A stretch of 64,000 nt of DNA from NCBI RefSeq assembly GCF_023091745.1, contig NC_068915.1, positions 55,982,001 through 56,046,000 of the forward strand. The letters are read 5' to 3'. The notes below the pieces were generated by a model. The model had not been told where the DNA came from, did not search any database, and worked only from the letters and a program-made list of their open reading frames with translations. A program made the translations under genes and the position numbers. This DNA comes from Budorcas taxicolor. Lineage: Eukaryota; Chordata; Mammalia; Artiodactyla; Bovidae. Below, piece after piece: positions 43,274 to 55,689 of the stretch. Numbering within the stretch: the first letter of the stretch is position 1; each line of letters opens with the position of its first letter.

Positions 43274-46200
43274 CTAAAGGTTAAACACACACACGTGAAA
43301 CTTTAGGTCTAACTCATCATCTATATTACAAATTTGCCTTTTGTCAGTATTTTAAAACAATATTCACAACTGTATTTCACTGACACAATCAAGTTTCAAA
43401 ACAGAAAACACTCAAACTTCTCTAATTCTGGAAAAGTATTTGATATTTGCATAAACATTCCACAGCTATATGTCACAGCTCTTATATTTTGTAATTAAAA
43501 ATACAGCACTTTTAAAACTCAGGTCTGTATTTTATCTTCAATGCTACATTTTACTGAACTTCGACTAAAAGGACTGTTTTCAAGTAGTAACAAATTAGCC
43601 TACAAATTGAAGAGATGAGCCAAAAGTATTTTAACTATAGCTATGGAAAGATCTCACTATTTGTTATTAGAAAATGACATGTCTGACCATTTTTCCCTGT
43701 TAGCATCATAAAAATCTTCCCTAAACTTTGAACCATCCCAGAACTATGAACTGTACATTAACCCCACAGATCCATGCAAAAGGCCTTTCACTAGCCCTGG
43801 AAACTTCAGTTCTTTGGAGAAGGTTGGGGGCGGTGGGCAGTAGAACAAGTCATAAGGTCCTGGTACCAGTGATACAGACTGAGAGGAAGACAGATAGATC
43901 CTCTGCTTCTGTCACGGTTAGAACTTATTCATGAATAGGAGGACAAGAAGGAACTACTCTCTTCCACTCTCCTACCCCTAAGAAGTCAAATACTTAAAAG
44001 CAACTGCACAGGAACCTCCAAAGTTCTAGAGTCTAGAGGTTGTGCAGTGGTGGTCTGGTCTAACCTATTCTTTCACAGGGGAAATGAGAGACCTCTCTTC
44101 AAATAAATAGCTTGTGCTGACTCTGTAACTCAAGGGGATTGCACTTATATATTCCCTCTCCATTCCCAACTACCTTTGGAAACAAGGCTTTTTCATTTTC
44201 TGCTTAGCCCTACACATTCTAGTCACAGAAAGCCAGAGGCACATTAATGATTCTTTGAAAGTACACAGTCACTTGTAAAGGACATTCGGATCCCTGTGGA
44301 GGTAAGAAATTCTGTGACACATTTTTGAAGTATGCTCCTGTTTAAAACAGGAACTGATAGCTCCTTTGTACTGATTTCACCTGCACACTAGATCTGTAAA
44401 AGTAAACATGGTCATATTGACTTAACTATGCTGATGGATGACTGTCTAAAAGCAAGAGGGGAAGACACCCCAGTAACATTCAAAGACTGTACTAGAAGTG
44501 AATTAAGAATTAGCTATCATTCTTGGTATAACCCCAATCTTTCCCCTCATGTCTTCCAGTTTCTAACTGTAGAGGTTAATTGTATTTAGTCAATTAAATG
44601 TAATTAATACTACACTACTATGCTTATAATAAGCACATGCTAGTATAGCCTGTTTTCACAAATCTTATAAGAATAAAACAGATGATATTTTCAAAATGAA
44701 GTTTGAGTAACTGAAAAGGAAACTGAAGATAGATTTTGGGTCATATAGAAAATACAACTATTCAACCAGTCACAGCCTTCAGACAATTTAATGAGCATTC
44801 TTAGAAGAAGAGGTCGTGTATATCATATAAACAGCTACTATGCAACCAACTGTAGGACATTCCTTGCCTTGGGCGTACAGGACCCAAGAGAGCTATCCAG
44901 TGAGGTCATCCAGTGAGTTATGGTTTACTTTTGTCAGATCCAACAAAGGGTACTTTCTGACAGGCCAGAGGGAGCTACAACAGATCTGAAAGCAAAGAAC
45001 TTTGAACACTAGTAGTCGAAGGCTTCTCAAAGTAATTTCTCAGGGATTCACATCCAAACGGAAGGTGAACACACTCCTCTCTGACACATGCTATTTCTCA
45101 ACTACATTCTCCTGTAGTTTAACAATGAAGACCTCTTTGTCATTAAATTTGACAACTTCAGCAAAAGCATATTTGTCATAGATTTTTGATGACTGATTTT
45201 ACAATAAAGGCAAATTTTAAGTCTTTATAAAATAGAGGACTACAAATAATTACATGGTTATGAATTACAATAAAACCTTAAAACAAAAATGAGGGTAGCA
45301 GGGCAATTGTGCTTAAAAAGATGTATTATCTGATTCTATATTCCAAAAAATTATACAATCAACTCTTCTTGTGATTAGAATTAAAACTATTGATTTGAAA
45401 AACACAGGAAACAAGGAAAAGACTTCTGAATTAAGTAGTTACATTGTGGAAAGTTTTATTTTAATAACAATACTACTCTCTTCTTGCTGAGACAAAAAGG
45501 ATCAATCTTGGGATTATTTTTCAACTACAGATGTTTTGTGGCATTTCAAAATTAATCCCTTCAAATATCATATTTATCTTTTAAATTAAGCAAATACTTT
45601 TCACAGAAGAAACTATTTCTCAATAGAAAAACATCATATAGTCAATTCAAAGGTCATTTTCCAAAAAAATTCTCAAACTAGGTCAAATGTACAAGAGAGA
45701 AATATATTAGTAAATTATGGTATAATTCAATGATACATTTTAAAAATTGGGGAAAAATGAAGATTCAAAATCATCACTTTGAAATCACTGATATATAGGG
45801 AATATTTTAGTTTATTAATAAAAGTTATATATAAATCATAGGTGTGGGACAAAGATTATGAAATAATGTGAAAAATGAAAATAGATCTATTAGAAATCTG
45901 GGATTAAAGGCAAAGTTTATATTTAAAAATATGCATTATCATGTTTCTAAAAAAGGAGTTATTTTGAATTAATAGAGGTAAATATAGGTTTTACTGAAAT
46001 CAGTTTGACCCATTATCTGATTTAATAGGGCTTCCCAGGTGGCGCTAGTAGTAAAGAACCCACGGGCCAGTGCAGGAGACGTAACAGATATGGGTTTGAT
46101 CCCTGGGTCGGGATGATCTCCTGGAGGAGGGCACGGCACCCCACTCCAGTATTCTTGCCTAGAAAATCCCCAAGGACAGAGGAGCCTGGTGGGCTATAGT

Positions 46201-46762
46201 CCATAGGGTCACAAAAAGTCTGACACAACTGAATTAATTTAACACACACGCAGCTGATTTAATAAACTGTTTTTCTAAGATCATTTCTTAAATAAGTTCT
46301 CTTAGAGTGTAGCAAAGATATTTTACTTCATTAGACAGAATCTGAAAAAAAATGGAGTAAAAAGGTCTTTTGTCATGTAACTCTAAAGAGGCAGAATGAA
46401 TGAAAAAGGAAAGTCAAAGAGCTATATGTTAAAACCATGTAAAAGCAATGTTGTAATAAACCTTTCATTTTAATTTTAATGAGAAATTAATAGCCTACAC
46501 GGACTTGACTATTAACATTTCCAAAGTTAAGGCAAAGTAAGCACTAAGAAATCTACCAAAAACTAAATATTATCATAAAAGACTTTAGCAATTACCACCA
46601 TAAATTTCTTTCGAGGCACATATAACAGCTATTTTACAATTTCTGTTCTAAGCCATTATGTATACTGTTCCTTTCAATTAAATGTTCAGATTATCAGAGG
46701 TGATTTTTAAAATCTACTACCAAATGAGAAGGCAAGCCTTTATTCTGTAATTTATGTATTAC
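43274..46762 (-). other. ARAP2: ARAP2 intron, mostly unassigned
   Basis: Only one repeat is clear, a Bov SINE at 46028-46253. The remaining 3.2 kb is low-GC sequence with no gene, RNA or transposon that I can support. Confidence 0.75.
46028..46253 (+). repeat. Bov-tA SINE
   Basis: Complete element between CTGATTTAATA repeats (46017-46027 and 46254-46264). The head has the GGTGGCGCTAGTAGTAAAGAAC variant. Confidence 0.93.
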
Positions 46763-46975
46763 CTAAGGCAGAGATCCAATACGGGTAGAGCTCCTTAGTG
46801 AGAAGTGCATCATCAATGTCGGAGAGAAAACTCTTCAGTACACCTGTCACATCTTCAAGTTGATGTTTTCCAGCCCTCAATTTAAAGCTTCTTGCATCCT
46901 TTTTGAAACTCTCCAGGAGTTCACTTACATGTAATGGATCACCATTCTTTTGATAGATATTTTTGTGTCCTAAAC
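46763..46975 (-). CDS. ARAP2: ARAP2 exon: RhoGAP core, arginine-finger position is Gln
   Basis: The acceptor is ..AACAAAG and the donor is GTAATA. The exon has two bases, 70 codons, then one base, and its phase fits both neighbours. It encodes RhoGAP helices with the landmarks ELLESFKKDA, KLRAGKHQLEDVTGVLKSFL and LLTKELYPYW, which correspond to the conserved K-x-P/LLR-type helix region of RhoGAPs. The segment NIYQKNG aligns with the canonical GIYRVSG loop. The Gln codon (CAA, plus-strand bases 46950-46952) takes the place of the catalytic arginine. The ARAP2 literature describes a RhoGAP domain that binds RhoA but lacks GAP activity, which fits. A short A-rich tract lies just upstream of the acceptor. 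Confidence 0.96.
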
Positions 46976-47308
46976 CTTTGTTAAAAAAAAAAAAAAAGAT
47001 TATATGAAAAAAATCTCAGGTCAAAATCCATTTTACTATCTCAAAAAAGAACTAATTTCTGTGCTCGGATGATGTACAAGACAAAATCATCATCTAAGAG
47101 TTTATATAAACATGCATGAGAGTAAAAAAGCTCTCCCCCTTGAAAATTTTATATTGTAAAATGCAAACCTGATGAGCAAACTATTCCATCCTCAGCTTTT
47201 AGTAGGCCCTAGGCCAGTCCTTCCTCCAGTTCTTCACAGCATCTTTCTCAAGTGTTCTTTGACTACAAGTGCCCTTTGCTTAGTCTCTCAGAGTACAGAT
47301 TTGCGCCC

Positions 47309-49098
47309 CCAAAAAGATTTCCTTTTCATTATAGGGGACTGGAATGCAAAAGTAGGAAGTCAAGAAACACCTGGAGTAACAGGCAAATTTGGCCTTGGAG
47401 TACAGAATGAAGCAAGGCAAAGGCTAATAGAGATTTGCCAAGAGAACACACTGGTCATAGCAAACACCCTCTTCCAAAACACAAGAGAAGACTCTACACA
47501 TGGACATCACCAGATGGTCAACAACAAAATCAGATTGATTATATTCTTTGCAGCCAAAGATGGAGAAGCTCTATACAGTCAGCAGAAATAAGAGAGGGAG
47601 CAGACTATGGCTCGGATCATGAACTCCTTATTGCCAAATTCAGACTTAAATTGCAGAAAGTAGGGAAAACCACTAGACCATTCAGGTATGACCTAAATCA
47701 AATCCCTAATGATTATACAGTGGAAGTGAGAAATAGATTTAAGGGACTTGATCTGATAGAGTGCCTGATGAACTATGAACGGAGATTCGTGATATTGTAC
47801 AGGACACAGGGATCAAGACCATCCCCATGGAAAAGAAATGCAAAAGAGCAAAATGGCTGTCTGGGGAGGCCTTACAAATAGCTGTGAAAAGAAGAGAAGT
47901 GAAAAGCAAAGGAGAAAAGGAAAGATATAAGCATCTGAATGCAAAGTTCCCAAGAATAGCAAGAAGAGATAAGAAAGCCTTCCTCAGTGATCAATGCAAA
48001 GAAACAGAGGAAAAAAACAAAATGGAAAAGATCTCTTCAAGAAAATTAGAGATACCAAGGGAATATTTCATGCAAAGATGGGCTGAATAAAGGACAGAAA
48101 TGGCATAGACCTAACAGAAGCAGCAGATATTAAGAAGAGGTGCCAAGAATACACAGAAGAACTACACAAAAAAGATCCTCATGACCCAGATAATCACGAT
48201 GGTGTGATCACCCACCTAGAACCAGACATCCTGGAATGTGAAGTCAAGTGGGCCATGGAAAGCATCACTATGAACAAAGCTAGTGGAGGTGATAGAATTC
48301 CAGTTGAGCTATTTCAAATCCTGAAAGATGATGCTGTGAAAGTGCTGTACTCAATATGCCAGCAAATTTGGAAAACTCAGCAGTGGCCACAGGACTGGAA
48401 AAGGTCAGTTTCATTCCAATCCCAAATAAAAGCAATGCCAAAGAATGCTCAAACTACCACACAATTGCATTCATCTCACATGCTAGCCAAGTAACGCTCA
48501 AAATTCTCCAAGCCAGGCTTCAGCAATACGTGAACCGTGGACTTCCAGATGTTCAAGCTGGTTTTAGAAAGGCAGAGGAACCAGACCAACCTAGATAGCA
48601 TATTCAAAAGCAGAGACATGACTTTGCCAACAAAGATCTGTCTAGTCAAGGCTATGGTTTTTCCAGTAGTCATGTATGGATGTGAGAGTTGGACTGAGAA
48701 GAAAGCTGAGCGCCGAAGAATTGATGCTTTTGAACTGTGGTGTTGGAGAAGACCCTTGAGAGTCCCTTGGACTGCAAGGAGATCCAACCAGTCCATTCTA
48801 AAGGAGATCAGTCCTGGGTGTTCTTTGGAAGGAATAATGCTAAAGCTGAAACTCCAGTACTTTGGCCACCTCATGTGAAGAGCTGACTCATTGGAAAAGA
48901 CTCTGATGCTGGGAGGGATTGGGGGCAGGAGGAGAAGTGGATGACAGAGGATGAGATGGCTGGATGGCATCACTGACTCGATGGACATGAGTTTGAGAAA
49001 CTCTGGGAGCTGGTGATGGACAGGGAGGCCTGGTGTACTGCAATTCATGGGCTCGAAAAGAGTCGGACACAACTGAGCGTCTGAACTGACTGAATTCA
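47309..49098 (+). mobile_element. BovB LINE with endonuclease but deleted RT core
   Basis: The 5' part encodes the end of the AP endonuclease (FLFIIGDWNAKVGS, then HELLIAKFRLKL, split by frameshifts). It is followed by the linker and RT N-terminus (EVKWAMESITMNKASGGDRI, SNYHTIAFISHASQVTLKIL, GLPDVQAGFRK). At about 48580-48587 the sequence jumps from the RT finger region directly to TNLDSIFKSRDMTLPTK, losing the YADD block. The 3' end (SILKEISPGCSLEG and terminal CTGAACTGA) is normal. It is antisense to ARAP2. Confidence 0.9.
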
Positions 49099-50374
49099 CT
49101 GACAAAAGTGAAGACTCTCTAGTATAAATTTCCTGAAGTCTCTACATTCATATGTGCATATTTAATTTTGTCTGTTCCACACCTTCTTCTAGATGGAAGA
49201 GCTGGGTCACAACTTTTTAGAATTACATATTGATCAAGTTTCCCACATAAAATAAGAGTAGCAGTGGTTAACTGAAGGAAGAGAAGTGATTGTGGTGATG
49301 ATGATGATATGCAAACAAATATTTTTTAATCCTTTTTTGCCCCCTCCCTTCAGGCCTCTTGTTTTTCTTTCTTCCAAAACTAATCTGAGTTTTCTATATT
49401 TATTCTTTCTACCATCTTCCATCCCTGTTGATCCTTTAACCACTTACTCTTGCTTCGGGCCTAATTTCCACTCTGTTGGGACCATCTTCCTCAAGAATAT
49501 GCTTTCTAGATGCTTTTCAATTTTTATGTAATAGGATCCCCTTGCAGTGTCTAATACTCCAGTGAATCCTGGTTTAAATTCTGTTAATCTCAAGGCTTTC
49601 ATGATGTTATGATCGCATCTCTTTTGGCCCCTTCCTCTATGACTCCTCTTCTAGTCTTCTATTTATTCTGCTATTCAGTATTTACTGATGATTCCAGGAA
49701 ACCATCCTCAATTCTCTTCTCTGTTTCCCTACAAAATTTTCTAGATGAATCCATCCATTTTCATCACTTCAACTAAGACATGTATATTTCTACTCAGCTT
49801 TTAATTTTGAAAATTTCAAATGCACATGTGCATTATATATCTAAATCTATATATAAATATATATATATTCTATATAAAATCTACATATAAATCTAAATAT
49901 AAGCAGGGCTTCCCAAATACAAGCCACATAGACTATACTTATACATGTGAACAAATTAATTTTCCTGCCCCATCCACTACTTCACCTCCCAATCCCAACA
50001 TGCCTTTTATCTTGTTCCTATACCTCAATATGTGGCACTGCCTTCTCCCCAGTCATTTATAAGCTAGAACTTCTCTTTCTCACATATCACATCAAAAGAA
50101 TCAATAAAAATTTCAAAAAAACTGTCACATATAGTTTTCATCATGACTTCTCTCACAAAACTGTCCCCTTGCTCACTCTATCACCTGCACTATTATAATT
50201 TCAAGCACCCAATTCCTCATTATGTTATTGCACCTCTCTGTCCCTATTTCCACTGACCCTTCCAGTCTGTCTTGAAAATGATAATAGAATGATCTGAGAT
50301 ACAAGCCTGCTGGTGTTACCAAAATGCTTAAAAATATGGATATATAGCCCCCTATCACTGACTAGAGGGCAAGT

Positions 50375-50560
50375 TTTGGGGAAGATTAAAGGCAGGAGGA
50401 GAAGGGGACAACAAAGGATGAGATGGTTGGATGGCACCTCCAACTCAATGGACATGAGTTTGAGAAAGCTCCAGGAGACGGTGAAGGACAGGGAAGCCTG
50501 GCATGCTGCAATCCATGGGATCACAAAGAGTCGGACATGACTGAGCAACTGAACAACAAC
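50375..50560 (+). mobile_element. BovB 3'-terminal fragment
   Basis: The last 0.19 kb of BovB, bracketed by AGAGGGCAAGT (50364-50374 and 50561-50571). This shows a genuine, very short 5'-truncated insertion. Confidence 0.9.
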
Positions 50561-50602
50561 AGAGGGCAAGTCTAGGGATTTTATTATGATACATAAGACC
50601 CT

Positions 50603-50830
50603 GAGCTTCCCAGGTGGTGTTAGTGGTAAAGAACTGGCCTGCCAATGCAGGAGACATAAGAGATATGGGTTCAATCCATGGATTGGAATGATCCCCGGAG
50701 GAGAGCATAGCAACCCACTCCACTATCCTTGCCTGGAGAATCCCACTGACTGAGGAGCCTGGTGAGCTACTGTCCATAGGGTCGCAAAGAGTTGGAAACA
50801 ATTGAAATGACTTAGCATGCACGCATACAT
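50603..50830 (+). repeat. Bov-tA SINE
   Basis: Lies 32 bases after a BovB insertion. Its own duplication is ATAAGACCCT (50593-50602 and 50831-50840). Confidence 0.9.
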
Positions 50831-50929
50831 ATAAGACCCTATATGAATGTTCTAACCAGTTCTCCAGCTTCTTTTATTTTCCGCTCTTCTCACACTAAGT
50901 TCTGACCACATGTAGCTACTCAAAGTTCC

Positions 50930-51290
50930 CTGACTAGACAGCTTCCTTCATGACTCCACACCTGGCACACACTGTTTCTTCTGCCTGGAATCCCTACTCC
51001 TTCCTTCTCCTAACAAGCTCCCATTCTCTCTTAAAACACATGGCAGGTTCCATGCTTCAGCCATGAAACCCTCCATGACCACTTCTACACTAAGTGAATT
51101 TCAGCTCTAGGCCATGACACCTGGACCACCCCCTGAACCCCACTGCCACAGAACTTTATACACTTGAAATATAAATGCCCACTTATTCTGATCCACAATC
51201 TTTAAATTCCTAGAAGGCAAAGATCATGTCTTATTTTCTGTATACAGTAGTTACACAGTACCTCAAAGAACTGTTGATAGTAAATGACCA
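50930..51290 (+). repeat. L2-like LINE 3' fragment, probably antisense
   Basis: 'ttctgcctggaatccctact', CATGAAACCCTCCATGACCA-type and AAATTCCTAGAAGGCAAAGATCATGTC segments follow the order of the common mammalian L2 end. Strand naming for L2 is from memory, and the boundaries are soft. Confidence 0.6.
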
Positions 51291-53503
51291 CAAAAGAAGA
51301 ATAAGCAAGTTCTACCAAAAAATTGATTAAGTTTCTGGGCTATCATGTTCCTAGTTGAGTGAATTTCTAACAACTGGTACAGGTAACTCGATGTGAATCT
51401 GAACACAATTTTGTTTACAAAAATTGAGTATATCCCCCCAAGAGCTAACTGCTGTAACTCATTAAAAAAATTAAAACTCTAAGAATTATACTGTGAATTT
51501 TGTCAGGTTCAGATTTTGACACCATGAGCACAAAAATTCGGCTTTTAGATTTTATACCAAAGATTAGGAAATTCGAAATAATTATGATCATATAGGCCCT
51601 GAGTCAATCACCTGCATCCTATAATCACTGGATGTTTTCTAAGTTCATATCAAATCTTCCCTTCTATCCATGCTGGTAATATTGAGGTGTTCACATGTTT
51701 TGCTCAAAAAAACAACAAGCTGGGAAAAACATGAAGAGTCTTTTATTGGCTTTATTACTTTAATATGGACGCTAATGTACCTTATGCTAGAGCTACAAGG
51801 TAATTATAATATATGAAATTTAGTTGAAAACAATCTAATACTTAATGATTTTAAATGCAAATAAACACCACAAAGAAACTTCTGATTTCCCTAGAGAAAC
51901 ATTAAATTGGATACATTGGGAGCAAGTCAAGCTATTTTAATCATCTGTCAACTTAAGAAAGACCTTATACCATTATGAAACTAACATGATGTGAAAATTC
52001 CCAATGAGGTTATGATCTTGCTAAAACATAAGATGTGTGTAATTTATTTATACCTGCACAATGCAAGTGCACCAATACACAATTACTAATAAATGAAGAT
52101 GATAACCTTCCTCCCCCATTTTCAAACAAACAGATGATGACAGTTAATAAGAAAAATACAACCATACTATCTAGGAAATTCACAGAATAATCCCACATAA
52201 TGTGATTACATACATATTTGTAACATGTATATAATTCAAATACAGATTAATATTCATTAATATTCAGACCTGAATATTAATCATAATTTTACTTGGATAA
52301 CACATGAAATGAGTGAAATACTTAAAATGGCACTCTCCCTAGGAGAAAACAGATTAATATACACATATTCTAGACTTAATTTTTTCTTATTTTTTTTTCA
52401 TAGCATTTGTTATTTCGGGCATTGTGTTCATATCATTTCACTGTTAGTTCTCATACTGGAAGGCAAAATTTATGGTTCTTTCACTCTTTACTATCACTGC
52501 TCAATTTCCAGTACTAAGCTCAGCAGCTGACATACTATAGACAATAAATAAGCAAAAAAAAACTCATAAAACAATGTTTTTCTACAGCTCTCTCACTGAT
52601 TACACTTTCTTTTCAAATTAAAAATACCCAAAGATACATCTAAGACTAGGAGAACAATGAAAAGTTAACACAACTTCCAAAATATAAGATAAACCATTTT
52701 ACTTTTTTTCTGCATGTACAATCTAAATCAATGCCTTTTATAGACAGAGTGAAAGAGAGAACATATTTTTATATTAAAAATATAGTTAAACAATTTATTT
52801 ATCTTTTAGCATATTAAGGCAACATGTAACTGAAGAAATTTTAAGAATGAGCAGTAATTTGAAAATAAGTAAAAATAATAAAGACATACTTCATTTACTT
52901 TTTAGGCATGTATAAAATACTGCCACCGCATGTTAAAATGAGGCCTGATTCAAGTTGGTTTTAACCTGCAACTATTCATAAATATGTTGTTACGATTAAG
53001 TCAAACCAGCACAATTAATGACCATGTTTCTTAATATAAACATGTGACCAAAAACATGTTAAAGGGAATAAATACACAGACACTTTGCATGCCAGGCCTA
53101 CAAAAACTAAAGTCTTTTAGACATTGTCCCATCATTTACTATTTTTAAAACACAGTCACGACTGCATTCCCCAAGACTTTACTGTAAAGTTATAACCTCT
53201 GAAAAGTACAACCTTTAATCATTTTTTAAATACACATTTTACAATATAGATTCTTCTAATATGCCATTTAAAATTTTTATGCATGTTAAGGAAGAAGGAA
53301 TTTGTAAGGGCATGTGATATAATTTAAATGAACTTTACTGTGATAAGGAATGGCATTTAGGCTGAAGAGGGGCTACACTTTTAATTTTCATTGATGTACT
53401 TAAGATACAAAGGACTCTCATTCAGTCCAATGGAGGTATTATTTCAAAACTGTAAGAATGCTACTATGAGTTCTTGGGGTTGAATAAAAACTCTGATACT
53501 TAC

Positions 53504-53667
53504 CATACTGTGTAACAAATGCTATACAGCTGTTCACGATAATGGGAACGTCATTTCTGCCGAGCTGCTGGTCTTGTAATGCATTCCCATCTGTACCCGC
53601 TGCTTTTTCAATTGCAGTATGCCAGACTGTGAAATCCAACTTGGTATGCCCATGGATGTATAATGTT
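53504..53667 (-). CDS. ARAP2: ARAP2 internal exon: PH-domain end and start of RhoGAP
   Basis: This is the most 5' ARAP2 exon visible. On the minus strand it has a pyrimidine-rich acceptor ending in CAG and a strong donor GTAAGT. It contributes one base to a split codon, 54 full codons, and one base of the next codon. The first part (TLYIHGHTKLDFTVWHTAIEKA) is the final strand and helix of a PH domain, including the conserved Trp. The second part (NDVPIIVNSCIAFVTQY) is the first helix of the RhoGAP fold. ARAP2 is a PI(3,4,5)P3-dependent GAP for Arf6 that acts at the plasma membrane and focal adhesions (family knowledge). The exon joins in phase to the one at 46763-46975. The upstream partner exon is not in the window. 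The identity rests on recognising the protein sequence and on the continuity of all eight exons. Confidence 0.95.
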
Positions 53668-54051
53668 CTGTAAAGTTTGAAAAGTATTTCAAATGATAAT
53701 TTTTTTTTAAGCCTTACTTGTACAGAGAATATCCTTAAATCCATATAAATGTGATCTGATCTCATCCATCAGAAGAAAACCCCTCTGTCTACCACCAGCT
53801 TCCACTCACTTGATCCCTCTTTTGCTTTGGAGTCATACGTCTCTCTCCATAGAGGCCAGAAAATTCCCTGAACTTGTGGTCTTAATGTCCTTGCCTCTTT
53901 TTCATTTCCTCTTTCATTCTGTTTCTGAATAACTAAACTGAAACTCTTCTGGCCAGCATCACTTGTAACTTCTCATGGATATTTGGGGGTGTATTTTTTA
54001 AGATTTTAGAAGTGTTTGATAACTTTAGGACTGTTCTTCCTTTTAAAGGTT

Positions 54052-54078
54052 AAAAAAAAAAAAGAGAGAGAGAGAGGG
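54052..54078 (+). repeat. (A)n(GA)n microsatellite
   Basis: A run of A followed by about seven GA repeats, then GGG. A simple repeat with no known role here. Confidence 0.85.
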
Positions 54079-54394
54079 AAAACAACCACCCAATTCAGCT
54101 TTGGTAGAACAGTTCTTCCTGGCTTTTCCTCCTACCTTTCTGGTCCCTCAGTTCTTTCCCAAACTCACTTTCTCTTTCTAAAAATGAACTTGTAACTTCA
54201 GTGCACTCACATGATCTCCAAAGACTCTCCAAAGGACATGTCATTCAGGCCAGTGGTTTCCATCCCCCATATATACATAAGCTAGTAAGTCTCACATCCC
54301 TATCTCTGGTTGAGAATTTACTCACAAATCAGATCTCCACATGATTGAAAAGCAAGAGCATAAAGAAGTTAACAGAATGGAAATCAATTCATGC

Positions 54395-54545
54395 ACTCAA
54401 GTTTTAGGGCTGTATTCACTTCCTTTATGACCTTGGACAAGTTATCAACCTTCTTTGGTTGTCAGTTTTATCAAAGGCAAAAATGAGGATAATAATAGCA
54501 CCCACTTTAGCACTCAGTAAATGTGGTATTAGTAACTAATAAACC
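54395..54545 (+). repeat. MIR SINE
   Basis: 'gaccttggacaagttatcaa', AAAAATGAGGATAATAATAGCACCCAC and ACTCAGTAAATGTGG are consecutive MIR blocks, well ordered though diverged. Confidence 0.78.
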
Positions 54546-54599
54546 ATAATGCTAATTAATGTTAATTCCACAAGCATCTCAAATCTTTATCCCTTCTTA

Positions 54600-54955
54600 T
54601 GTGGAGTTGGAGAAGACTCTTGAGAGTGCTTGGATTGCGAGGAGATCCAACCAGTCCGTCTTAAAGGAGATCAGTCCTGGGTGTTCATTGGAACGACTGA
54701 TGTTGAAGCTGAAATTCTAATACTTTGGCTACCTCATGTGAAGAGTCGACTCATTTGAAAAGACCTTGGTGCTGGGAAAGATTGAGGGCAGGAGGAGAAG
54801 GAGACGACAGAGGATAAGATGGTTGGATGGCATCACCGACTCAATAGACATGGGTTTGGGTGGACTCCGAGAGTTAGTGATAGACAGGGAGGCCTGGCGT
54901 GCTGCGGTTCATGTAGTCGCAGAATAGGACACAGCTGAGTGACTGAACTGATACT
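54600..54955 (+). mobile_element. BovB 3'-end copy
   Basis: Runs from GGAGTTGGAGAAGACTCTTG to the terminal TGACTGAACTGA, 5' truncated beyond the catalytic region, with small deletions breaking the frame. Confidence 0.9.
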
Positions 54956-55689
54956 GATACCAAACTGGTACTACAGTCTCCACTTATCCCACCAGGAATT
55001 TAGGATTCATTACTGTAGACTGATCCCCTCAATCGCCACCCCACTCCTGACATATGAACTCAGTCACAGAATTCTGTCACATCCAGTTCCCTGACATACT
55101 TGCTTTGCCTCCTCTTTATTTGAACACTGCCCTCCTTCAGGGCTTTCTATTGCTCCTTAAAGTCACTTAAGTCCCTCCAAACAAAATTCCTTTCCCAATC
55201 CTCCACCTTCTCAAGACTCACAGAATGATCTTTTTAAAATACAAAGCTAATGACATCACTTCCTGATAACTGTCTTTCCATGGCAGTTCTGGAGGTTTCA
55301 AGATTAAAAGGTCTTCAACATTTGTCCTGTATTATCCACTCCAACTGTGCCATTCCCAGGAGGAAGGGAGAAAGGAAGGGAAGAAGAAAGAAATTGACAT
55401 GTTCTTCTCTTTGCAGGAAGTACTTCCTGCTCTCTGACTGCTTAGTCCAGCTCCTCCCCCATTGGTATATTCTAGGTAACCCTTTGTGACCCTCGATTCC
55501 TATCTGCCTCCATCCAATGCTTCTGGTGAAACAGGGCATTCTTCTTTAATCCTAAACAATCACTCCACCCTCCATCACATTAACTGTTGTGTCTGTGTGA
55601 ATTTTTTAGCCACTTCACCACAAACTTAATACAAGCAAACAAAGAAAGCATTTCAGTCTATCAATAGCCTTTAGCATAGTGCCAGATAT

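Larger units (their letters stand above)
46976..53503 (-). other. ARAP2: ARAP2 intron with BovB and L2-like sequence
   Basis: Contains an internally deleted BovB, a BovB 3' piece, a SINE and an L2-like stretch, all listed separately. The stretches 49100-50360 (with an AT-rich microsatellite near 49835-49905) and 51290-53503 contain nothing else recognisable. Confidence 0.78.

Noticed and set aside
47172..47310. The start of the 139-codon plus-strand frame as the BovB 5' region
   Set aside because: The BovB similarity begins only near 47309. The upstream part is ordinary intron read in frame by chance.
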